Shown piece by piece: positions 1-5,836 of a stretch of 10,911 nucleotides of DNA. The notes under the pieces are model-generated. The model did no database searches. It was not told the DNA's origin and saw nothing but the letters and a program-made list of their open reading frames with translations. Source of the stretch: Gammaproteobacteria bacterium (GTDB lineage: Bacteria > Pseudomonadota > Gammaproteobacteria > S012-40); assembly GCA_015491615.1 (NCBI GenBank), contig WFVN01000253.1, positions 1-10,911 of the forward strand, in the 5' to 3' direction. Made by a program: the position numbers and the translations under genes. Positions within the stretch are counted from its first letter, which is position 1; each line of letters opens with the position of its first letter.

Positions 1-1
1 C

Positions 2-979
2 GCCGCCCTCGCCCGCGCCGCCGGTCTCACCTGGCGGCAAAGGCGTGCCGCCCTCGGTCTCTGCCTGCGCCTGGCGGCACGCCGCTTCCGACTCCACCCG
101 GACCGCCCCCTGGGACCGTGGCTGCGTGATCAGGGACAGGATGCGGAAATCATCCAACGCCTCTGGGAACCCCTGTGCGTCGCCACCCTCAACACCCCCG
201 TGGAGACGGCCTCCACGCGCGTCTTCCTGCGCGTGCTGCGGGACACCTTCGCCCGCCGCCGCGCCGACAGCGACCTGCTCGTCCCGCGTCGGCCCTTGGG
301 AGAACTCCTGCCACGGGCAGCGGCCGCGCGCATACGCGCTGGCGGCGGCGCGGTACACCTGCGCCGACGGGTACGCGGACTGTGGTGGGAGGAGGGGTGC
401 CTGCGGGGAGTGACCACCGACGTCGGCCCCTTCCCCGCCTCGCGGGTGGTCCTCGCCGTGCCTCCCTTCGCCGCCCGGCGCCTGCTGCCGGAGACCGCCG
501 CCCTGGCCGGCCTGCGCCGACGCCTGGCCGCCTTCGAGTACCAACCCGTCGCCACCGTCTGGCTCGGCTACGACACCGACACCCGCCTCCCCTTCCCCAT
601 GCTGGGGCTGGCGGACGGGCCGGGGCAGTGGGTCTTCGATCGCGGCGCCTGCTGCGGGCAGGCAGGGGTGATGGCGGTGGTGGTCAGCGCCGAGGGGCCC
701 CATGCCCGCTGGCCCCGGGCCGTCCTCGGGGAACGGGTGGAGGCGCAACTGGCGGCCCTGTTCCCCCACTGGCCGGCGCCCCGCTGGATGCGGGTGGTGA
801 CCGAGAAGCGGGCCACCTTCGCCTGCACCGTGGCGGGGGCGGCGCAACGCCCCGGCACGTACACCCCCGTGCCGGGCCTGTTCCTGGCCGGGGACTACCT
901 GGACACCGGCTACCCGGCCACCCTGGAGGGGGCGGTGATGGCCGGCGAGGCGGCGGCGCGCGCCTGCCTCAGCGCATGA
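2..979 (+). CDS. hpnE: Hydroxysqualene dehydroxylase HpnE, 5'-truncated by the window edge
   Basis: Frame 2 is open from the left edge to a TGA at 977-979, giving 325 residues. The first in-frame ATG at 200 is internal, because conserved family sequence lies upstream of it. HpnE is an FAD-dependent amine-oxidase-like enzyme that reduces hydroxysqualene to squalene in the HpnC/HpnD/HpnE hopanoid route. The stretch around codons 50-75 (LWEPLCVATLNTP, then VFLRVLRDTF) is highly characteristic of HpnE. The C-terminus carries the FAD-binding segment FLAGDYLDTGYPATLEGAV. The N-terminal Rossmann GxGxxG motif, and probably about 100 residues, lie outside the window; full-length members are usually somewhat over 400 residues. 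HpnC and HpnD would be expected upstream but cannot be seen. The 3' end overlaps the convergent thioredoxin gene by 11 bp. A related carotenoid-type desaturase is the alternative, but the LWEPL...LNTP signature favours HpnE. Confidence 0.9.
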   Translation, partial: AALARAAGLTWRQRRAALGLCLRLAARRFRLHPDRPLGPWLRDQGQDAEIIQRLWEPLCVATLNTPVETASTRVFLRVLRDTFARRRADSDLLVPRRPLGELLPRAAAARIRAGGGAVHLRRRVRGLWWEEGCLRGVTTDVGPFPASRVVLAVPPFAARRLLPETAALAGLRRRLAAFEYQPVATVWLGYDTDTRLPFPMLGLADGPGQWVFDRGACCGQAGVMAVVVSAEGPHARWPRAVLGERVEAQLAALFPHWPAPRWMRVVTEKRATFACTVAGAAQRPGTYTPVPGLFLAGDYLDTGYPATLEGAVMAGEAAARACLSA

Positions 980-1991
980 GATCGACCTCCACCCCCTGCT
1001 CGCGCAGGCGGTCGGCGCGCGCCTCGATGAAGCGCTGGAAGCTGGGCTGCTCGCGGTAGGCGCCCGAGGCCACGTACTCCAGGGCGGACTGGAGGTGGAA
1101 GGCCTTGAGGTAAGCCTCGGCGCGGAACACCTCGCTTCCTGCGCCGTCCAGGAACACCAGGGTGGGGGCGTACTTCACGTCCCAACGACGCGCCAGGACC
1201 CGCTCCATGAGGCGCTCACCGCCGGGTAGGGTCACCTCCCCCTTGCCCCACAGATCCAGTTGTACGACGGTGAAGCGATCGAGGAGGCGGCGCGTCCCGG
1301 GGCGCTTGAGGATGTCCCCGTGCAACTCGTCGCAGGGAGGGCAGGCCTTCTGTTCCACCAGGACCAGCACGGGCTTGTCCCCCAGGAGGGCGCCCAGGTC
1401 CACCGGCGGGCGGTGAAAACCGGGTTCGGCATGCAGCTCGCCCTTGGCGGGCACCGGGTCCAAACGGGTGAGGAAATCCAGGAAGCGCTCCCTTGGGTGC
1501 GCCTCGCCGGCGGCGTAACGCAAGGCGGCCATGAATTTGTGCGGCGGGTAGTAGCCGTTCACCCGCAGGGTCACCCGCCCCGCCTCGTCGAGGAAGACGA
1601 GGGTGGGGGTGAACATGATCCGCATCTTTTCGGCATACTGCTTCTCGCTCAGCACCTCGCCGTCAAGGTCGGTCACTTCCCGGTCGCCCCACATGTTGAT
1701 GGCCACCACGTCGAAACGTTCGCGGGCGTAACCGGCGATGTCGCGCAGGGCGAAGTTCACATCCAAGAGCTTGGCGCAGTAGGGACAACCGTCCTGGTAG
1801 AAATAGAGGGCCAGGCGCTTGCCCGCCGCGCGCGCTTCTTCCAGGTCTTCCCGTAGATCCAGGAAGGAGATCTTGAACCATTCGGGGGGCTCGTGGAAAC
1901 CAGGATTGACCAAACCCGGTAGGACCCCTTCCTCCTTCGCCGAGAGCGGCCCGGCCAGAAGCAACAGCAACAGGGTGAAGACGCGTGCCAT
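969..1991 (-). CDS. Periplasmic protein with two tandem thioredoxin-fold domains (SoxW-like)
   Basis: This 340-residue protein starts at ATG 1989-1991, chosen because a strong Shine-Dalgarno (1997-2004) precedes it by 5 bases and it gives a clean signal peptide: MAR, a leucine-rich core, then LSA near residue 18. Domain 1 (about 40-175) has active site CPYC at 69-72 and cis-proline P129 (FTPTLVF). Domain 2 (about 200-322) has CPPC at 217-220 and P276 (APTLVF). Both carry a WG-x-EVT insertion (W101, W248) typical of SoxW/COG2143 thioredoxin-related proteins. The two halves are clearly homologous, including a PGFHxPP motif at 30-36 and 190-196, so the gene arose by internal duplication. It probably acts as a periplasmic thiol-disulfide oxidoreductase. 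The substrate is unknown, and a sulfur-oxidation or cytochrome-maturation role is only inference. The start is divergent from the diguanylate cyclase gene, and the 3' end overlaps hpnE. Confidence 0.85.
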   Translation of the reverse strand: MARVFTLLLLLLAGPLSAKEEGVLPGLVNPGFHEPPEWFKISFLDLREDLEEARAAGKRLALYFYQDGCPYCAKLLDVNFALRDIAGYARERFDVVAINMWGDREVTDLDGEVLSEKQYAEKMRIMFTPTLVFLDEAGRVTLRVNGYYPPHKFMAALRYAAGEAHPRERFLDFLTRLDPVPAKGELHAEPGFHRPPVDLGALLGDKPVLVLVEQKACPPCDELHGDILKRPGTRRLLDRFTVVQLDLWGKGEVTLPGGERLMERVLARRWDVKYAPTLVFLDGAGSEVFRAEAYLKAFHLQSALEYVASGAYREQPSFQRFIEARADRLREQGVEVDLMR

Positions 1992-2107
1992 GAGCCACCT
2001 CCTCGCTCCGATCCACGACATTGGACCACAGGGCGCGGCCTCCGTCACCCTACCCCCTGGCCCGCGATTTGCTTGCGACTCCCGCGAGTCCCGCGCGGAG
2101 AGCGACC
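1992..2107. promoter_or_regulatory. Divergent intergenic region between the thioredoxin and diguanylate cyclase genes
   Basis: These 116 bases separate two divergently transcribed starts, so promoters for both should lie here. I see no convincing sigma-70 -35/-10 pair on either strand. A TTGGAC at 2021-2026 (+) has only poor -10 partners. A small dyad GACTC-CCGC-GAGTC occupies 2077-2090, about 18 bases before the cyclase ATG, and could be a regulator half-site pair or chance in GC-rich DNA. A modest Shine-Dalgarno (GGAGAG) precedes the ATG at 2108. Confidence 0.4.
1997..2004 (-). promoter_or_regulatory. Ribosome binding site of the tandem thioredoxin gene
   Basis: On the minus strand this reads GAGGAGGT, an almost full anti-SD complement, 5 bases before the ATG at 1991. 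It decides the start. The in-frame ATG at 2046-2048, 19 codons upstream, has no comparable site and would place a charged tail ahead of the signal peptide. Confidence 0.8.
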
Positions 2108-3034
2108 ATGACCGACAGCGCCCTGATCTTCACCGACGACGAGCTGAGCGAACTCCTGGAGGCGCCGGCCGAACCCACGCCGACGGTGGACAACGCCACC
2201 CTCCTGCGCATCGCCGGCCACCTGCAGACCACCTTGCTGCCGGAACGGGTGCTGGATCTGTTTTTTCACCAGGTGCGGCGCTTTGTGCCCTTGGACGGCC
2301 TGGCGTACGAACATGGCCCTCTGGACCTGTCCTTGCGGGTGGGGCGCCGCACCCGCCACCGCATCAACTACCGCATGATGGCCGAGGGGAGGGAACTGGG
2401 CACCCTCTCCTTCCACCGCGCCCGTCCCTTTCTCGAAGAGGAGACGGTGCGCCTGGAGCACCTCCTGGGGGCCCTGGTCTACCCCCTGCGCAACGCTCTT
2501 CTCTACCACCAGGCGGTGCAGGCCTCGCGTCGCGACCCCCTCACCGGTCTGTGGAACCGCCTCGCTTTCGACGAGGCCCTGGCGCGGGAGGTGGAGCTGG
2601 CGCGCCGCGCCCACCGTCCCCTGTCCCTGGTGGTGCTGGACGTGGACCACTTCAAGCACATCAACGACCAGTACGGTCACGACGCCGGCGATGCCATCCT
2701 CCGCTGCATCGCCGCCACCGCGCAACGCTGCTGCCGCGCCAGCGACATGGTGTTCCGCTACGGCGGCGAGGAATTCGTCCTCCTGTTGGGGAACACCGAC
2801 CAGATGGGCGCCTGCCGCCTGGCCGAGCGCCTGCGCCGCCAAGTGGCGCGCAGCCAGTGCCTCTACGACGGCGTGCCGCTGCGCGCCACGGTGAGCCTGG
2901 GGGTGGCCGCCTGGCGCGATGGGGAGGACGGCGAACACCTCTTCCGGCGCGCCGACGAGGCCCTCTACCAGGCCAAGGCCGCCGGCCGCAACCGCGTGCG
3001 CGGCTACTCCGAGCTGGCCCTGGACACCGACTGA
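2108..3034 (+). CDS. Diguanylate cyclase (GGDEF domain) with divergent N-terminal sensor region
   Basis: This 308-residue soluble protein has no signal peptide or membrane segment. Residues about 30-135 form an N-terminal region with GAF-like character (LLPERVLDLFFHQV...PLDGLAYEH...ELGTLSFH...FLEEE), too divergent to name firmly. The catalytic domain begins with the canonical linker DPLTGLWNR (143-151). Metal/nucleotide residues sit in VLDVDHFKHIND (176-187) and the signature is GGEEF at 219-223, so it should convert two GTP to cyclic di-GMP. An allosteric I-site RxxD (RASD, 210-213) lies exactly five residues before GGEEF, predicting product inhibition. The start is the ATG at 2108 with SD-like GGAGAG upstream; an in-frame ATG at 2021 would add a basic, proline-rich tail and lacks an SD. 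The 3' end overlaps the convergent glycosylase gene by 31 bp. The activating signal is unknown. Confidence 0.9.
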   Translation: MTDSALIFTDDELSELLEAPAEPTPTVDNATLLRIAGHLQTTLLPERVLDLFFHQVRRFVPLDGLAYEHGPLDLSLRVGRRTRHRINYRMMAEGRELGTLSFHRARPFLEEETVRLEHLLGALVYPLRNALLYHQAVQASRRDPLTGLWNRLAFDEALAREVELARRAHRPLSLVVLDVDHFKHINDQYGHDAGDAILRCIAATAQRCCRASDMVFRYGGEEFVLLLGNTDQMGACRLAERLRRQVARSQCLYDGVPLRATVSLGVAAWRDGEDGEHLFRRADEALYQAKAAGRNRVRGYSELALDTD

Positions 3035-3669
3035 TCCGCCGGGCAACGCGACGCCAGCGGGCAACCCGCGCAGCGGGGCCGCTTGCGGCAGTGCTCCTTG
3101 GCGTGGCGGACGATGAGGGCGTGGTACTCGTTGAACAGGGGCACCTCCCGCGGCAGGCCGTCCTCGAACCAGGCGCGCAAGCGCTCGTAGCCCCAGTCCT
3201 CCCCCACCAGACCGAGTCGCGCGAACAGGCGCCGGGTGTAGGCGTCGATGACGAACACCGGCCGCCCGAGGGCGTAGAGGAGGATGTCGTCGGCGGTCTC
3301 CGGGCCGATGCCGTGCACCGCCAGCAGATCCGCCCGCAGCGTCTCCGTGGGCTGCCTTCGCAGGGCCTCCAACCCGCCCCGTTCCAGGTACCAGGCACAG
3401 AAGGCCTGGAGGCGCCGCGCCTTGACGTTGAAATAACCCGCCGGGCGGATCCACTCGGCCAGGCGTCGCGGTTCGCTCGCGGCGATGACGCGCGCATCCA
3501 GGGCGCCGGCGGCCTTGAGACGGGCGATGGCCCGTTCCACGTTCTCCCAGGCGGTGTTCTGGGTGAGCACCGCCCCCACCATGACCTCGAAGGGGCCCTC
3601 CCCCGGCCACCAGTGCTGGGGTCCGTAGCGCTCCAACAGGGCCCGGAAGACGGCCAGGCGGGGGTTCAC
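3004..3669 (-). CDS. Endonuclease III-superfamily DNA glycosylase, MagIII/COG2231-like
   Basis: This 221-residue HhH-GPD protein has a GTG start at 3667-3669. The GTG overlaps the rluB stop as GTGA and has AAGGAA 5 bases upstream. N-terminal WWP (20-22) and FEVMVGAVLTQNTAW (27-41) resemble MagIII 3-methyladenine glycosylases and the COG2231 endonuclease III relatives. The helix-hairpin-helix VHGIGPETADDIL (118-130) leads to the catalytic aspartate D142 in VIDAYTRR. The lysine that gives endonuclease III its lyase activity is glutamate here (E124), so a monofunctional base-excision glycosylase is expected. C194, C200, C203 and C209 form C-x5-C-x2-C-x5-C, close to the C-x6-C-x2-C-x5-C 4Fe-4S motif of endonuclease III. 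The damaged-base substrate is inferred, most likely alkylated purines. It is the last gene of the ten-gene run and ends inside the 3' end of the cyclase gene. Confidence 0.85.
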   Translation of the reverse strand: MNPRLAVFRALLERYGPQHWWPGEGPFEVMVGAVLTQNTAWENVERAIARLKAAGALDARVIAASEPRRLAEWIRPAGYFNVKARRLQAFCAWYLERGGLEALRRQPTETLRADLLAVHGIGPETADDILLYALGRPVFVIDAYTRRLFARLGLVGEDWGYERLRAWFEDGLPREVPLFNEYHALIVRHAKEHCRKRPRCAGCPLASRCPADQSVSRASSE

Positions 3670-4445
3670 CGGGCTTCCTTCTCCTTGTTCCGGGCCACCG
3701 CCCGCAGGGCCTCCACCTCGTCCTCGTCCAGTTCCACCCAACGCCCGCGGCGCAGCCCCGGGGGCAGGGCCACCGGCCCGTAGCGGGTGCGGATGAGACG
3801 GTTCACCACCAGCCCCTGGGAGGCGAACAGGCGCCGCACCTCGCGGTTGCGCCCCTCGCGCAGGGTGACCTTGTACCAGCGGTTGGCCCCCTCGCCGCCG
3901 ACCGGCTCCAGGGTCTCGAAGGCGGCGCGCCCGTCCTCCAGCTCGACGCCCGCCAAGAGGCGCTCGCGCATGGGTTCGGTGACCTCGCCGAGGACGCGCA
4001 CGGCGTACTCCCGCTCCACCCGGCTGGACGGGTGCATGAGGGCGTTGGCCAGCTCGCCGTCGGTGGTGAACAGGAGCAGGCCGGAACTGTTCACGTCCAG
4101 GCGCCCGACGCTCACCCAGCGACCGCCGCGCAGGGGCGGCAGGGCCGCGAAGACGGTGGGCCGGCCTTCGTCGTCGCGACGGCTGCACACCTCCCCTTCC
4201 GGCTTGTGGTAGGCAAGCACGCGGGTGGATTTGGGACGCAGGCGGGCGGGGGGCACCAGGCGCCCGTCCACACGCACCTTGTCGCCCGGGAGAATACGCT
4301 GGCCGAGACGGGCCACCTGGCCGTTCACCTTCACCCGCCCGGCCTCGATCATGCGCTCCACCGCCCGGCGGGAGCCGAAGCCGGCGCGCGCCAGGGCCTT
4401 CTGCAGGCGCTCGCCGCGCGGCGCACCGTCTTCAGGCCGTGGCAT
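3666..4445 (-). CDS. rluB: 23S rRNA pseudouridine synthase RluB
   Basis: This 259-residue protein matches RluB throughout. In Escherichia coli, RluB makes pseudouridine 2605 of 23S rRNA. An S4 RNA-binding domain spans about 12-60 (LQKALARAGFGSRR...IEAGRVKVNG). The catalytic domain has the Rsu-family motif GRLDVNSSGLLLFTTDGELAN with nucleophile D117, followed by HPSSRVEREYAVRV and EGRNREVRRLF. The start is ATG 4443-4445, with a strong GGAGGAGG 6 bases upstream (4452-4459) lying inside the end of scpB; the two genes overlap by 14 bases. The stop overlaps the downstream glycosylase start. A scpA-scpB-rluB order is common in bacteria. RsuA, RluE and RluF share the fold, but RluB fits best in sequence (LAYYKPEG-type segment, ALMHPS) and context. 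Confidence 0.95.
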   Translation of the reverse strand: MPRPEDGAPRGERLQKALARAGFGSRRAVERMIEAGRVKVNGQVARLGQRILPGDKVRVDGRLVPPARLRPKSTRVLAYHKPEGEVCSRRDDEGRPTVFAALPPLRGGRWVSVGRLDVNSSGLLLFTTDGELANALMHPSSRVEREYAVRVLGEVTEPMRERLLAGVELEDGRAAFETLEPVGGEGANRWYKVTLREGRNREVRRLFASQGLVVNRLIRTRYGPVALPPGLRRGRWVELDEDEVEALRAVARNKEKEAR

Positions 4446-5043
4446 CCCGGGCCTCCTCCAAGGCTTGCGGGGCGGTCTCCCTCGGCTCGACCACCTCGGC
4501 CAGACGCGTCTCCAGTTGCTCCAGGTCCTTCACCTCCGGCAGGGGCGGCAGCTCCTCCAGGCGGGCGAGGCCGAAGTGGTCCAGGAAGGCGCGCGTGGTG
4601 GCGTACAGGGCCGGGCGGCCGGGTACCTCCCGGTGGCCCACCACCCGCACCCAGCCCCGCTCCAGGAGGGTGCGCATGATCTGCGAGCTCACCGCCACGC
4701 CTCGGATCTCCTCGATCTCGCCACGGGTGATGGGCTGGCGGTAGGCGATCAGGGCGAGGGTCTCCAAGAGGGCGCGGGAGTAGCGCGGCGGCTTCTCCTC
4801 CCACAGCCGGGCGACGCGCGCGGCCCAGGGGCGGCGCACCTGGAAGCGGTAGCCGGAGGCCACCTCCACCAGCTCCACCGCCCGCTCGGCATAGGCCTCG
4901 CGCAGGCCCTCGAGGGCGGCGCACAGCTCGTCACGCGCCGGCGCCGGCTCGTCGAACAGACGCCGCAGGGCGTCCAGGGAAAGGGGGCGGTCGCTGGCCA
5001 TGAGAGCCGCTTCCAGCACCTTGGCGATGTCGTCTCGGGTCAT
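4432..5043 (-). CDS. scpB: Chromosome segregation and condensation protein ScpB
   Basis: This 203-residue protein is the winged-helix kleisin-partner (KITE) subunit of the SMC-ScpA-ScpB condensin. A first winged-helix domain spans about 1-80. The second contains the family hallmark ETLALIAYRQPITRGEIEEI (94-113), then IRGVAVSSQIMRTLLERGWV and GRPALYATT. The start is ATG 5041-5043, overlapping the scpA stop as ATGA, so translation is probably coupled to scpA at roughly equal dose. Only a weak purine stretch (AGAAGAG) precedes it. The C-terminal 45 residues are an acidic, low-complexity tail with no recognisable motif. No smc gene is in the window. Confidence 0.95.
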   Translation of the reverse strand: MTRDDIAKVLEAALMASDRPLSLDALRRLFDEPAPARDELCAALEGLREAYAERAVELVEVASGYRFQVRRPWAARVARLWEEKPPRYSRALLETLALIAYRQPITRGEIEEIRGVAVSSQIMRTLLERGWVRVVGHREVPGRPALYATTRAFLDHFGLARLEELPPLPEVKDLEQLETRLAEVVEPRETAPQALEEARDATA

Positions 5044-5834
5044 GCGCTCTTCTTCACGTGGATGGGTCCGAAGGGTTCGTTCTGGATCAGTTCGATGAGG
5101 CCTTCCTTGAGCAGTTCCAGGATCGCCAGGAAGGTCACCACCACCCCGCCGCGCCCTTCGGCCGGATCGAACAGGCGGGTGAACTCGGTGAAGCGGTCCG
5201 GGCGCAAGGCGGCGAGCACTTCGCCCATGCGCGCGCGCACGGACAGGGGCTCGCGTTGGATGCAGTGGTGGCGGTTGAGTTCCGCCCGCCCGAGGACGGC
5301 GGCCATGGCGGCGAGGAGGTCCTGGAGGGTGACCTTCGGCGCCGGCGCTTCGCCCGTCCCCTCGGGCACCGCCACGCGCGCCGGCCACAGCTCCCTGCCG
5401 ACGCGCGGCAGCTCCCCCAGGGCCTCGGCCACCACCTTGATGCGTTCGTATTCCTGCAGGCGCCGCACCAGCTCGGCACGCGGGTCTTCCTCGTCGTCTT
5501 CCTCCACCGGGCGCGGCAGAAGCATGCGCGACTTGATCTCCGCCAGCATCGCCGCCATCACCAGGTATTCCGCCGCCAGCTCCAAGCGCAGGGCCTTCAT
5601 CAGCGCCACATAGCGCATGTACTGGCGGGTGATCTCGGCGATGGGGATGTCGAGGATGTCCAGGTTCTGTCGGCGGATGAGGTAGAGGAGCAGATCCAGG
5701 GGGCCCTCAAAGGCCTCCAGGAACACCTCCAGGGCGTCGGGGGGGATGAAGAGGTCCTGGGGCGGCTCCAGCAGGGGCTCGCCGCGCACCCGGGCCAGGG
5801 GCTTGGGAACGTCCGCCGGAGGGACCTCGCTCAC
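5040..5834 (-). CDS. scpA: Chromosome segregation and condensation protein ScpA (kleisin)
   Basis: This 264-residue kleisin should bridge SMC heads in condensin. The hallmark segment lies at 35-65: ALEVFLEAFEGPLDLLLYLI, then RRQNLDILDIPIAEIT. It is followed by AAEYLVMAAMLAEIKSRMLLP (87-107) and an acidic stretch EEDDEEDP. The C-terminal winged helix (about 230-255, VVVTFLAILELLKEGLIEL) is also intact. The start is GTG 5832-5834, two bases after the trpS stop. No clear Shine-Dalgarno is visible, which fits translational coupling to trpS. No ATG start is available before the conserved core, although a downstream GTG at residue 16 is possible. The stop overlaps the scpB start. Confidence 0.93.
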   Translation of the reverse strand: MSEVPPADVPKPLARVRGEPLLEPPQDLFIPPDALEVFLEAFEGPLDLLLYLIRRQNLDILDIPIAEITRQYMRYVALMKALRLELAAEYLVMAAMLAEIKSRMLLPRPVEEDDEEDPRAELVRRLQEYERIKVVAEALGELPRVGRELWPARVAVPEGTGEAPAPKVTLQDLLAAMAAVLGRAELNRHHCIQREPLSVRARMGEVLAALRPDRFTEFTRLFDPAEGRGGVVVTFLAILELLKEGLIELIQNEPFGPIHVKKSA

Positions 5835-5836
5835 GG

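Noticed and set aside
1992..2048. Longer thioredoxin-protein start at ATG 2046-2048
   Set aside because: No Shine-Dalgarno, and it would bury the signal peptide behind 19 extra residues; the ATG at 1991 has an excellent SD.
2021..2107. Longer diguanylate cyclase start at ATG 2021
   Set aside because: The extension is basic and proline-rich with no SD; the ATG at 2108 has a plausible SD.
2045..3610. 521-codon open frame on the - strand
   Set aside because: It is antisense to the well-supported diguanylate cyclase and out of frame with the glycosylase; low-complexity Ala/Gly/Arg sequence.
1819..3783. 654-codon open frame on the + strand
   Set aside because: It runs antisense to the thioredoxin, glycosylase and rluB genes and out of frame through the GGDEF gene. 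Its composition (Pro, Arg, Gly-rich) is that of a shadow frame in GC-rich DNA, with no domain-like sequence.
4225..5613. 462-codon open frame on the + strand across scpB and scpA
   Set aside because: It is the complement of two overlapping genes with clear family motifs; the translation is serine/arginine-rich and has no recognisable fold.
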